A stretch of DNA of 64,000 bases from Hyaloperonospora brassicae. Taxonomy: Eukaryota; Oomycota; Peronosporomycetes; Peronosporales; Peronosporaceae. Position 1 is the stretch's first letter, and each line of letters opens with the position of its first letter. Positions 1 through 13,019 of this stretch are shown here, one piece after another. Both the position numbers and the translations under genes were made by a program. Where the stretch lies: the NCBI GenBank assembly GCA_947650285.1, contig CANTFL010001446.1, positions 609,001-673,000 on the forward strand, written 5' to 3'. The notes below the pieces were generated by a model. It saw only the letters and a list, made by a program, of their open reading frames with translations. It made no database searches and was not told the DNA's origin.

Positions 1-3000
1 AGTACCTAGGCAATCGACAAATGAAAGATTGCTCCGTTTATGTGCCCGATTCCTTTCTCAACTTATTTTCTCGTCGGTAAAGGATGCAATAATTTGAGGG
101 AATCGTGTCGATGAAAGCCTTAGTCGTTTGTGTGATAGGGTCATAGATAATTGTGTGGGAGACTTTATACAATCTCGTGTACACTTGTAAAGTAATCGAT
201 ATGAGTTACTCTGATCTCCACAGTATCTCCCTCCTCTATTAATTTGTATTTGATCCTATTGATCTTAATTCCAATCAGGCCGCCTCGCGTTCTTGCGAAA
301 ATCCTCTATTCTGTTTCTACGTCCGATAGCAGATAAGGCAAGAACTTTTTCTGGAAGTCTTTGTCCCCTGGCCAAATAATTAATGGATATCACTTAATTA
401 TATAGTTTGACTTTTTGACGTGGAGCGTCCAGCAATCTAACCCGACAAAGTAGCCGACAAATGTACTTAGAAGCTGACTAATCGGTTAATTACAGAATAA
501 AATAACTACGAACTACCACTATGTTGACTATAGACTCATAAAATGCTTCTATCTGTCGTCTGTTCAGGCTCATTAGATCCATCTACGACTTTACTACTTC
601 ATCGACATACCTAGTCAAGGATCGCATATAATGATACACCCGAATATAATATGATACGGATCTACTCACTTATCACGATAGCTTTATTGATTGCAGATCG
701 CGTGGTTGAATCCAATCGAATCTGTGGTTTGCGGTACCCTCCGTTATCGCTATCGCGAATTGCGCTCTTGAGATAAGTAAGAAAGAGACACACCCATCAC
801 CAAATACCCTGAGAACGATAATTAGTAACCATCAACTAGCTCCACTTGTCCATCGATTACGATGAGACGAGTAAGACCGTCTCAACAACTAGTTCACCAA
901 TACCGACTTAGAGAAAGCGCAAGACGTCCAAATGTCGCGAATTAACTCGATGACTTCTGTACAGCACAATCCCATACAAGTGCTTAGATAAAACGAAATG
1001 CAGAGTGTTGCAGTGCGAATATTAATGGCAATTCTGTACGAGGTAATTTATTGACATGACGAATCTTTTTTTAGGTGCACAAAGATCATCCTACACTCCG
1101 CGCCAGGTGACTTCGAAATAACATATTTATCGTCTACTTTATATATATATATATATCATTTAAATATATTGTCTAATTCGAATACTTCATCCACCATGTT
1201 ATGATGAAGATTGAAACTTGGTAAAGCGGAAGGGCTTTAAACACAACTTATTCAATTGCATCCTGAAACGCTTCCGACGGTACATAAGTGCAAATTTTGT
1301 TCGACAAAAAATCATATGGTAATGTTGCATAATCGTATAGTGTAACCGGCATTTGCCTTTCATAAATGCGATGTTAGCAGCAAATATATACGGTATAGAA
1401 TTCGTTTTTTTTTCACTCACCGATTACTAGAGATAAAATATATTGGTCACTAGCTAGACCGTTCTACACGTACGCGCAATAGTAACTCTTCCAACGTAAC
1501 TTCGCCATCACGCGTCGAGTTATCTCCTTAGCCTCTATTTTATTGAAAACATTCCAGCGTCATGTATCACTCCAATCAAAGCGACACGGTATATTGACAA
1601 TGAAAATTTCTGCGCGAGGAATCTTGTCCGACAACCAAATCCAATTCACCTAACTCTTCCGGTGTCCGCACGCACCGTGCAGTGTTCTATGGTTGACGTC
1701 AACAGGATCGTGTGCAATCGAATAGATGACATGTTGCCGCTTACAGCCGCACACATGTTTGCATGCAAATATTGGGCAAAGGACATGCTTATATAGGATG
1801 ATGCCGATAAATTTCTATTTTGAGCATTAACTTGTAATACAAATAACTTGGCGTCCTCCTGTAGCATCATAGCCTTGGTCCACGATCTGCGCGCAACCAA
1901 CAGACTATAAAAATGGTACTTTGATGAAAGTTGAAGGATTAACATTGCAAGAAGGACATGCGCTAAAACGACTGCGATTCTAATCAACGTTAAGACGAAA
2001 AGAGTTTGATCATGGCTGCTAAGAGGCCCGTAGCAACTCACCATTTGTGTGGAAAGGAGGCAGAATTTGATGACTACATTTCAAATTGTCGGTATATGTT
2101 TTTTATTCGCTTTCCCTAACAAAATAAGACAAACAAACGTTAGATGAAGATTGCAACCCTACATTGTTCAAACTGCAGCCGGTTATTGTAATTTAAAGGA
2201 CATATACATTGGATTGAATATTTTAAAGTTACAAGATGTAAGTATAATTTATGAATGTACTTATCATCATCAGGCAAATTTACGCTAACGAAACACATTT
2301 AAAGCGCATTTTTAATTTCAAGGCAAACGAAATCGAATCATGGGGTGAACCCTCGAGTATTACACAATTTTTTGAATTCCTCGATGTGTCGACGATGCAT
2401 TTATTTTAATTTTAAAAATAGCGATAGAGTTTGATATGTCCCGAGCTGTCTTTACTTATAATTATTTATACTAATAAAATTATAAAAATATATGTAAATT
2501 TAAAATTTCGCAGTGGCCCACCAGCAATATTTATTAGACCGTCTTTGCCCTACAAATCGCAAATTTTCCTTGATACGGCATTTACTGATTAAAATTAAAC
2601 TACATATAGAAACGACATCATAAAGCGATGTTAATTGAACAAGTAGTAAAAAATTTTGTGGGTGTAAGGTATTACCTGCGCGGACCGTAAAAAAGTGTCA
2701 ACTGTATATTGAAAACAACATATTTATTGTTGCAGAAAAATCAATGTCTATAATTGCTTTACGTCGAATGAAGCTCTCACTCGGTCTTACATACCGTGAT
2801 AAGTTTTGCTAAATTGATTCGTTTGAAAATCAAAGGTATCCTTTTAATTATAAATTGAAGTACAGGATTAATTTATGTTGGGTATAACTAAATTATGTTA
2901 GGGGTCATGTGAAAATAAGTTATAAATAACTGTCCTAATAACTTTCAGATTTGCGGCAATCGTCGAAAGTTGTATCGATTGCTAGCAGACTGCGAATATT

Positions 3001-5000
3001 GATAAAGATACGCTTGTGTTGCTGCTTTTTTCAAGAGAACTTGAATCTGGATGCAAGTTCAGTGAGCTTTTATAAAAGGTTCATTGCTGCCGTGATATCA
3101 TAGCTAGCAGATACGAAAAAATTTGGACGCCCAATTAAATAAGCCTCTTTTGCAAGTTTATAATAATTTTAATTTACACACGTTATTTATGATTTACTTG
3201 TTTGCATGAATAATAGGATTCTAGGATAAATTGCAGTGTAACGGGACATTGTTTGCAGTGTAAACTCAATATTTCAAATTTATCCAACGCGATCGGTTCG
3301 CTAATTGTACCATTATTACATCAAGGCTTCTATCTAATATCCTTAGTGACTTAAATAGGATAGACAAGGTAAATATTTACGTAACATCCTGTAGGAGTAG
3401 GCTTCGTTATTATTTTTTATCACTAATATGTAGGTGCATACATTACAATTGTACCCCGAAGTCTCTTTCGGCTTTAAAGAACACATGCAGATATTTTCAA
3501 TGTCCCAATCATTTAAAATGTGCGCATTATTCATAAATAAGACGATAAACGGAGGCTTAAATGTCAGTTTTTGGGACGCAATCTAGTTCCATGTCATTCA
3601 TTGTTTAACGTATGTTTAGAGTTACTATATTTGCAAACAAGAAGGTGGCTACTCTGCAGAAAACTGACTGCTGCTTGTATTCGTACATGATCCCATCCTA
3701 CCTAATTTTATCGGCGTATATGGACACAGGTAAAATCACGCACTCCCACACTAACCGTAATTTAAACTCGGGCTTCGCTATTGAAAAACTATTAAACACC
3801 TAAAGCAGCTCTTGTGCGGCAGAATAAATGAAATTAGTTCAGACTATGTCCTTGTTTCAACTTCTGAGTGGAAGCTTGACGAACAGTAGAGCCTTGGTGT
3901 ATACTTTCACTATTCTAACTAAAATCATCATTGTCAAAAGAGCAAAATAACGCAAAATTGCCGACAAGAAACTCAACGATAATGAGCAAGTGAGCTGAAA
4001 GCGAGTGTGCGCGGATATCTAGAAACCGACAAATGACGATTAAGCAACCTATCGAAACAATTTTTCTGACTTAGTGACCACAAATTTTTTAGGAGGTTAA
4101 GTATCGGCCACAAGACATAGTGTGGATCTGTAATCATTATATGCCTTCTATTCCATCTTTTGAGGTTGCACAATCGTGATACTCAGGCACGAAATGAAAT
4201 TAGTAATACCGCCTATACAACGAAACCGAGCAAGATCTATGAATAACATGAAAATATCGAGTTTTGTAAATACTATTATAATTCGATGGCAGCATGCTAA
4301 AACTTAAAGAAGGAGTATCGATTGGAGAGCGCCTCGACCTACGATATCGCTTTTTGTTGACAAGTGCTTTTTGTGTTGACTGCTTAGCGTCATGTAGTAT
4401 GCTATAGCCTGACTATGATGCAACACGGAAATTTGGAATAAGAGCTAGTGTAACCGGTTGAGCCCGTTACATAAAATTGACACGAATGAAACAATTTTTG
4501 TATTTTTTCATTTAGATGATATTCAATCGACATAATTTGAAAAGATGTAATGTTAACGGAATATTATTCCCGATGACGATATTCTTCGGTGCTCCAATTG
4601 ATGGTTGATGTGGTTGCATCGTCAAGAAAATCAACCACCAGACGCTGCTAGACGCGCGCAACGATGATAAGCAAGAAACACAGATATAAGGTTGTAGTTT
4701 ACAGTTAGATTAGGACAAAGATGGTTTGTAAAAAAACTTAACGAAAGAAAAATATACTTCTACTTTTTCCCTTGACAAGATCCCCACAGCTCTGTTTATT
4801 CTTCGGGTTTCCTCACGCCTCGTGTACGTAACGTCGTGATTACGCAGCCTTTTATTCTGTCAACGTAAGGTCTTGTCAGTTATCTTATTAGAGTGTGCCC
4901 CATTTTAGCTTGCGTAGCCCCAAAATTCGCATATCATCCGACCATTTTTAACGACTTCACGCACCAGAAGAAACAGATCAGACCAAAAAATCTTCCGGAA
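1..5000. other. AT-rich gene-poor DNA, no recognised gene
   Basis: I see no supported gene here. Open frames are short and on both strands. The largest is a 132-residue frame on the minus strand at 1646-2044, with a hydrophobic N-terminal stretch (residues about 15-40) but no recognisable domain and no clear initiator upstream. An (AT)8 microsatellite lies at 1141-1156. The base composition suggests ageing intergenic or transposon-derived DNA. Confidence 0.6.
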
Positions 5001-5007
5001 GAAAAGC

Positions 5008-5622
5008 GTATGGAGGATGAACAAACTTTATTTCATTCCATGATAGCAATGTGAGCAATGATGTGCTTGTGGCAAATCAGCGACTTTTTCGAAATATTTT
5101 CGACCGTGAGGAACGGCGTGAAGGCGCCATGAAAGAGAGACACGAAGAAGAGCTTTCAAAGATTCAATTGGGTCGACTATTGGTGGATAGCGTAGGCTCA
5201 TCAGATAGAGCGACGATATACAGCTCGTTTTACTTGAAAATCTCTTATGCGTATTCATTCGGTGGCAGTGCATTGAGGAAGATGAAATTGCGTATCAATA
5301 TGTGCATACTATTTTTGAAGCGACTATTAAACGCAAGCATTACTCCAACAATCAACACTATCTCCAAACATAGGACGGCGCTTATTGATGCGAAGGATTA
5401 TAGCTGCGTGGAAATGTTCTCATCAAGTCTGCTATGCCAGATGATATTAATATTGTTTTCCTGTTTGAAGGAGCGTCGGCGAAGAAGCAATGTTTTGGCG
5501 AGCTGGTGAAATCCGACAGAGCATCTACATGCTTTGTACTGGCTACATACGTTTCACCGGCGTGTAGATACAGTCGCTGCGTGTGCTTTTGCACTAACGT
5601 GAATGCGCTTATTATTTTATAA
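5008..5622 (+). pseudogene. Possible decayed gene of unknown function
   Basis: A reading frame can be followed on the plus strand only by switching frames. It opens at ATG 5008, moves to a frame running 5051-5509 with a charged segment rich in E, R and K (coiled-coil-like, about residues 15-40), and then continues in another frame to 5622. In-frame stops interrupt the middle part. No domain is recognised. It is listed because the charged helix and the change of frame look like a decayed coding region rather than random AT-rich sequence. It could also be chance. Confidence 0.2.
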
Positions 5623-7140
5623 TTAAACGGAACACCAAGATCTAGATCATCTACCTGACGTTCAGATTCGCATGACATATTCTGCAAAAGGACTGAGAGA
5701 CGAAAGCGCGTCGTGCAATCATAAAAACATAATGTCAATATTGTTACGAGTAACGCCGACCTGGTCGCCAGTATCTTCTTGCCCGAAATACATTGAAGTG
5801 TTTGCACTTTCCATCGCTACAACTCATCGAAGACTTAGGTCATCACATTTCAAACAGATTAATATGGCATGTTGACTTAGAAAGCACGAAAGTAACATCT
5901 AAAGTAAAACGTATCTAGAAGTATTTCCTTATCAATGTCCACTAAAAATTCAACTGCATTAATAAATTTCACTTGAACTGAAAACTGGAGGCAGTTTCCG
6001 CAACATATCCCTACAGGTTTTTGTCTATCGACAGTTATGATGTGGTCTTCGATTACTAGTTGCAAGGCAGGTAAGAAAAGTAAGGACCTATAGTTAATTT
6101 GATCAAAGAAGCTGTGAGGAAAATTTTACATCTATAAAAGCAACACAAGGGGTGTGATCGGTCATCTATGAATCATTGTTTGATTCGTATCAGCAAGGAG
6201 ACTTTTATAGCCTTAAAATGAATCTCGTGAGTGCTACAGCAATACATAAAGGCGACGTGCAAGTATTGTCCGCGGACACATAAAGGCCCTTCTAGAGATT
6301 TTCTGAAGCAATTATAACTAAATTGAAAGGAGAGTGACGAAATGGACGACTCGAGGATTCGGCAATACATCAAACAAAAAGAACAAAGACAGTATTAGTA
6401 TGCAATCAATATTTTATTTACGGATGCAGCAGCCACGGCACATTGAATGACCCTCGACCGATATATTTTGCTGCAGCTACCCGTGTAATGTAATGATAAA
6501 ACCTTGCCACTTGAGATTAGATTATTCTTAGTCATCAGTATATCATTATTATGCATTAAAGCTGTCTTGTAGTATTTTTTAAATCATCGATGTGTAGGAC
6601 ATTCGCTTCTTTGTGCGTCTTACTAAAATTCAAATGTGCCATTTAAATTTTGTCGACATAATCTGGGCATCATCAAGACGTGTAAATAGATTTTTATCGC
6701 AATGGAAAGGGATGTATTGTTGTATGAGTCTTATGTGCTTGTTGTAAAGTCTCATTCACGCAAGGTAGCGTTTGCTCGTCATCTTTATCAGAGCTCATTG
6801 CGGGTGCCGAAGTTTACTCCTGAGTACAACTTTTGCGGTAGAGTAAATTCGAGCCTTGTACCCATCGATTGTATTTGTTCCTTAAAGTAAGCCGCACATT
6901 ATTCGACTCGTGGTGATTCTTCATCAAACAGTGGCAACGTTCATTTTCGTGAATGACTGCATTTCAGCAACATGAGTACATTTTCGGCTGTACCGAAAAA
7001 AAGACCCGAACGGCGGTCTGCGTATTATATGGCTCTATAAGTCATCACACCACGTAGTGACAAACAATGATTTTGTCTTAACGCTGTCGTTTCTACCGAA
7101 AGTCTCGCGAAAGTCTCGCTGAACGGGTTAAGGCAGCACA
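5623..7140. other. AT-rich spacer, nothing recognised
   Basis: Only short frames on both strands, none with a recognisable motif. No inverted or direct repeat of note was seen. Confidence 0.5.
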
Positions 7141-10100
7141 TCTATTGCACATCCGTCCAACAAACTTCCATTGCGAAAGCGTCTTTGCTACTGGGTTTGA
7201 CAGTGACAATAACTTCAGTACACCGCAGTACGGAGTCTTGCTATTGTTCCAGCGAGTACAGCGATCGGCGAATGCACCACATCAACGTGTCATCGACTAC
7301 CGTACGCTCGCTCAGTCCATCGCGCTTTCACAAGCGGGAACTCCTAACATTGATCTTACCTTTCTCTTCCTCGTTCGGCGGACAGTCGCCACGGCACTCC
7401 TCGGGACAGTAGCGCGTGCAAAAACACTAGGACGGATTGCAGAGCTCACCCATCGATGTCTATGAATACGGATGCGAGTCCATGAAGAAGTGCATATTTG
7501 CTGTCCGATTGCGGCTGGCTTTGGCCGCTGACTCAACAACAACAAGGCCGGCGGAAAGCCAAATATTATCCGACAGGATCGGAGGATGGCGCGGATACTG
7601 CGCAGCCCCACCAGAGGTTGACGACCCGCAGGTGCGCAAGGATCTCCAGTCAACGCACACTCAGGTGGTCCTTTACTGCACCTCGAGAAGATACGTCGTC
7701 GCCAATATCTTATACAATGCTGCATGCGAGAAGGTGCGACGGAACGTACTCAGCAAACATGCTCATGGATCCATACGGCGTCGACGATGAACAAACGCTT
7801 GACAGCATGAAAGGATAGAACGAGAAGCTACGGCAATTGCCAGTTCAAACGCAGTCGGTCATATAGGGGTGACAACACTCGAAGCGATATATGTAGCGCC
7901 TGCAGACCAATCGATATTCAAGCGCCGGGCTTTGCGTGTGACACACGTGAGACATGGCCCATCACCATCTGCCCTCGCCAAGAACTCGGATCGGGGAGAA
8001 GTGCGGTGTGGCACATACCCAGTCAAAGCATGCGCGCACGTAATGCGCATTCGAAACAAACATGTTGGCATCGCTGGCCAATGCCGCCCCGTGTCCATCA
8101 GAGTCAGTGACGGCAAGCACTCGTACGGCAAAACAATCAATGACAGCGTCGCTGCAGTATAGACCCCACCCGAAAAGAAAAGTATCCGTGCAACTTTGTG
8201 CGACGCTAGAGCACCCGATCGATACGAGGCTCTGGAGTTCAATACGGTCGTCGTGGCACTCAGCCATAAGATGTACATCGCTGCGTCGCCATGTCCATCC
8301 AGCGTTAACTGCTGCTTTTTCTGCGACAAGTTGTGCAGCAAGAAAACATGTCTTCATCTTGCAGACGATTGGAAGCAACACGCGCTTCTTGGCGTCACAA
8401 CTTGTCTGCTTCTTCCCGGGTCCCCAATACGAGCGATGCGAAAGGCCTTATACAGCCTACTGCACACCACTAGCGCCTCGACCGTCTGTCCGATCACATC
8501 CGTCCCACAGGACTCGAGCGTACCCACATAGCTGCGCCGCACGTACTTGCTCCACAATACATCACCGCCGTCTCTTTAGAGTTCACAATCAATGCTCCAC
8601 AGCCATCAGCTTCGTCGCGCATGCCGCTGCCGTACCCATCGTCTCGACTGCCACGCAGAGCTGTGATTCTCCACATCGGCCTTCTCGAACAGGTGAGGAG
8701 CCAGTTGCAGGTGCCTTGCTGTGTCATCCCGGTTCCGCTTCGCGTCTCTGCACTAGCATTGCTGTTCGTGGGTAGCCGACCGCTTTGACATGCTTCATGC
8801 CACAGATATGAAGTATGTTGAAGAGGTCAATCACCCATACAGCACCTGAATACCGCAGCACGTTCATCTGGTGTCACTTTCGAGCAGTGTCGCGCGACAG
8901 ACACACTCGTTGCTACACGTCTCACGCTTCGTGACTTCAGCAAACGCTTTATCTGCTCTGCTCCCCACCTGCAGCCATTTCTGTCTCGTTACAGCTCAAA
9001 TGGCTCTGCTCCCGTCATCCTCGCTGCGTTCTTGGCGTTTAGAAGACGTCGTTCCCACGGACTAAGTCACGACCCTCGGCAGACGATGCTACGCAAGGCT
9101 TTCGATATCGCACTCGCCATGTCCATGTCGTTGTTGGTGTCGTCTGTGAGCTACCGCCATTGCCGTATCGTCGTCTGTCTTGCTACGCAAAGAGCAGTGA
9201 TAGTGACACGCTGGCAGAACGAAGTGGCGGCAGGCGAACGGGCATAAGCTCTTCAATGACAGTCGATGGCAACAGCGCCGCCTCTGACGACTACAATGTT
9301 GGCGACGATCACGCACAGAGTCGATAGGTGGTGACACGAACGGGGCGCTCCATCTCGAGTGAGTGTCGCCATTACTGCTCGTGGACTTGTTCCCTGCATG
9401 GGCCGTCAGCGGGACTCGCAGTGGTCTCGCGAATACCCATATCGTCGTCGGAGAAGTGATTTTTGGGAATCAAAGCAGAAGCCGTTCATCAGACAGCTGA
9501 CGAGTCGTGACGGCAAACGAAAGCAGACGTTCGTGACGACGCAACCGATGAGAGTGCGAGTTGCGACGTACTTACGCGACGCGGTCGACAACGAGTGGGC
9601 CAGAGAGCGAGAGACTGCGGTGCGAGGAAGTCTTGAGCAGAGCGGATCCACTACGACAGCTGGTTACAACAACGACAACAGGCCCGTCGTCGTCGTCTGC
9701 TTGGGCAGCCGTGAGATGGAGAACAACCCGATCCTGCGCGAAGCTTCGTATCGGCCTCGTCGTTGCCACAGCCACAGCCACACAGCCACACACAAGCAGC
9801 GCCATGATCAAAGCCAAGCAAGTTCCGTGGTGTGTCCGTGGTAGGGCAGTGGTGGTCGTGTCTGCCGTCGTGGAGATTACGCTTGTTTGCAGGAAGTACA
9901 AGAGGCCACGTCATTGGTGCGCGTCACGCAATCGAAGAGGTGTGATAGAGGTGTCGAAGTGTCTGCCGCCATGGAGATGCTATGGCATAACCATTTTGTC
10001 GTGGATGTGGCTTGACACAAAGCGCGCCGACCTGTGTGAAGCAGCGTGTCATCAGACCAAGGACCATGGGGGTGCTGAGTGCCGGTGGCAAGTTCAGTCC

Positions 10101-11195
10101 GGCCCCTCTGCATTGGCGCAGATGGATGTTCGCAGTTCAGACCGCGTGCCTGTGCCTCTGGAGGCCAGAGAGACGATGCTGTACGCGTCTTCCAGGAGAG
10201 TCGTAGACTGTTGCTCTCGCTCGAAAACGGTTGTTTTGCGATGTATGGCTTGACCACATGCTTGGCCAGAGCAGCTGGACTTGCTTCCATTGGAATGCAA
10301 ACGACGCGTCCCGGTGGTGTCGTTTGACGACGAGTCGACTGGCTCTCGGACGTGCAACATGCGACGCTTTGACCTCTTTGGTTCCCTCATTTCAGCCTCG
10401 AAGCGCGTCCTTGTGCTTGTCGACGAATTCGTTCTTCTCTGCTCGTTCGGCCTCGACGATTAGGATCATCATCAGCTCCAGCCTGCTCGGTTGCGGCTCT
10501 CGTCGCTTCCGGAGCTCGACGTCCAACTTCTCGCCATCTGACGCTAGAAAACGTTGTACCCATACAAGACAAGTCTGCTCGCTGTACCGATGTGACAGTT
10601 GCTGTAGCTGCTCAACGTGCAGGAACCCCTTTTTCAGTTGCGTTTCGATCCCTGCCGTACGGGCCACCGCTCGCATGGGGTGAGAGTGGTCTGGTAGAGG
10701 GAACTGAACTTGACGATATGTGGGGGATCGAGATCTTGTGATGGCGACGCATTTCGGACAACGCGGTCATGAAGGGATGTCGAGGAACTGTTGTAGCGGC
10801 ATTTGCGCCGTGACTTTTCTCCTTCTGCACGGCTTCGAGCTGCACGGAAGCATGACTGCATTGGGAAGTAATGACAAATTACGTCGCCAAAAGCGCCGAC
10901 GCTGCCGATAACATGCACTACAATCGATGGCAATCGAAAGCGTGACGAACTTCGTCTGGCTGCCAGTTGGGCAGCAGTGGACTTCAGTGCCAACCAGTTC
11001 AAAACGCTAGTGGCGGTTTCCCTCGTCTCCATCGGGTGCTGCAGACTCGACTAAGGTTCGTGCAAACAAGTCCTCGCCTCATTGCTGTCCTTCATTCCAC
11101 AGACGGTCTCAGTGCCTGTTGTCGGGGGTTCATTGTGTTGAATCTCAGGTGTTTACGCCTACTAAAGGAAACTTTGTCGACAATGTCAGCCGTGC
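7141..11195. other. GC-richer block with overlapping open frames, unidentified
   Basis: The composition changes near 7.1 kb to visibly higher GC, and many overlapping frames of 60-240 codons appear on both strands. That is expected when stop codons become rare, so most are not genes. The most protein-like piece is on the minus strand at 10392-10676 (94 residues), rich in charged helix-forming residues and followed in the same frame by further open sequence; it may be an eroded coding region. I could not match it to any family. The block is cut at 11195 by insertion of element A and resumes at 19288 with similar composition. Confidence 0.4.
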
Positions 11196-11673
11196 TGTAA
11201 CGAGGTTACACGTCGACCGGTAGTCGACAATAGGTGTGGTACCCACAAGGGATGGGATCCCCTTTTAAAGTGATATTTGAAGTATCAATTGTTGATGACG
11301 GATGTCAGTCAATAATTGATTACGAGATCTTTCATGGGGTTTATTATAACATTAGTGAGTAGGTTAATTACTTTGTTCTACGGTGCTCTTTTAGGTTAAA
11401 AGAAGAAATAAAATTCAGCTCCCATTTTGATCAACAAAAGACACGTGCCTCTCTAAGGCGTCTTGCGATCGTAAGGAAGTAGCAACGCCTTGTTAAGGCA
11501 GCTACTCCTTGTTCATTCAGTGCGTTCGATTCTTTGAATCGTCTGGTCCCCCTGGAACAGGGACCGTAAGCTCTCCGAGCTTATTGACTCTTTAAGTCGG
11601 GTTCTTTAAACCAAAGTTGCTCGTTAGGCGTTAAGTCTTCCTCCGACTTAAGGAGCTGTGTAGCTCCGCTACA
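11196..11673 (+). repeat. 5' LTR of element A (478 bp)
   Basis: It begins TGTAACGAGGTTACACGTCG and ends GCTCCGCTACA, matching the 3' LTR at 18761-19287 over its whole length. The 3' copy is 49 bp longer because one segment is duplicated there. As the 5' LTR it would hold the promoter of the genomic RNA. Confidence 0.95.
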
Positions 11674-11675
11674 GT

Positions 11676-11690
11676 TAGGAGCACTTATAG
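11676..11690 (+). other. Primer binding site remnant of element A
   Basis: Two bases after the 5' LTR lies TAGGAGCACTTATAG. The equivalent site of element D reads TGGTAGCACTTTGTAG and has the TGG expected to pair with tRNA CCA. A therefore seems to keep the same primer site with TGG changed to TAG. The tRNA could not be identified. Confidence 0.5.
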
Positions 11691-11731
11691 TCAATCTACG
11701 ACTGAGTCGATACGACTGATTCTCTGCGAGG

Positions 11732-12790
11732 ATGAAGCAATCCACACCCCTCTTTGAGACCCAAAAGGTCGCGTTTGATAGGCTGATCGCGGCCTTAGGC
11801 CCTGAGTATGTGGAGTTTTTAGCTGAATAAGGTCCCGATGTGCTCAATGCACGAGTCGAGACCTTCATGCAGAATGAAACGGCCATTTTGGGGCAGGTTC
11901 AAAACCAAGTAGCGTCGGCTATGCCAACACGCTACGTGGCGATGCCACCAGAAGAAGCCAAGCATCGTCCCCTTCGGGTGGACGTCAAACATTACTCCAG
12001 TTAGGAGGGGAAAACCTGACCCTCTGGATCCGTGGGATTGATAAGGCCATTAGCTCTGGCCTTATCTCACGGGAGTTCCAGTGGGTCTCGCTGGCCATCT
12101 TCAAGCTCGATGGGAGAGCCAGTGAGTGGGCTCTGACGTGTGGCACGTCGGTCGATTTGACGTTTCCCACATGGGATTCGCTCAAGTTAGACCTTTTTTC
12201 GAGTTTTCTCGCCGCCTAACCAGGCTCATCGCGTGCGCTCACGCTTCTTGTCTACCCGTCAGGGTACGTATGAATTAACGGACTATGTCCAAGAGTTGAG
12301 AACTCTCATGGCTGCTATGCAGTCTGACCCTCTTTCTGAGACAGTCTGTGTGACTGTCTTCACGATGGGTCTATGTACTGGCGTTGCCAGGACCTAGGTG
12401 TTTCTGGTCCATCCCTCTACTTTTGAGGAGGCTGTAAGCATCGCTCAAAATGCTGAGCACAACTTTATGTCGGCCAGACTCGGTTAGAATGTGTACAACC
12501 CAAGCTTTGCAAGGGCAACGTCTGCGAAAATTTCGGCTTACTGTAAGCCAGAACCGATGGATCTCAGCCATGCTGAAGATGAAGGTGAAGCGGAGCTTCA
12601 TGTTGCAGAGAAACGACAGGAAGTGAGACACTATTATATGTGCGAAAGCACTAAACACTTGCGTCCCACTTGTCCTTTGCGTAGGCAACAACGGACTCAT
12701 ATGGGTCTAAACCCCGGCCCCAACCAGAAATCTGGTATGGCACGAGGAAACGTCGACACCCATTATGTGCGGGGCGCCCTACTTGGGTAG
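11732..12790 (+). pseudogene. gag of element A (broken)
   Basis: The frame opens at ATG 11732 with about 32 codons and then hits TAA. Capsid-like text continues in segments to 12790, including the stretch around 12060-12200 with the WALT-type tryptophan typical of retrotransposon gag. The nucleocapsid zinc knuckle near 12635-12680 should read CX2CX4HX4C, but its first cysteine is a tyrosine codon (TAT), leaving only the second C, the H and the last C. Several in-frame stops and frame changes make it non-functional. Its product would have formed the virus-like particle and bound genomic RNA. Confidence 0.85.
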
Positions 12791-13019
12791 AACTGAGTTC
12801 TGTTGCTTCCATACGTGGTAGTGTAAAACAGGGATTAGCCCCACTGAGCTCTGTGCCCGCCAGCATAGAGCGTGGATTCAAGCCTGGCTTGTTATTGCCG
12901 AGGCAAACGTTAAAGGCTTTGAGAAGCATTGGTCGATCCTAATCGACTCCTGAGCATCATGAAAATATGCTCGACGTAGTTCCCTTGAGGGAAGTCGGCG
13001 ATATGCTGAAGCGCTCAAA

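Noticed and set aside
7312..8557. Possible Copia RT or RNase H traces on the minus strand
   Set aside because: A few phrases looked reminiscent, but no catalytic block (YVDD, DADW-type) could be placed with confidence.
8062..8775. 237-codon plus-strand frame in the GC-richer block
   Set aside because: Overlapped by equally long frames on the minus strand; composition rich in S, R, H and C as expected from a shadow frame; no recognised domain.
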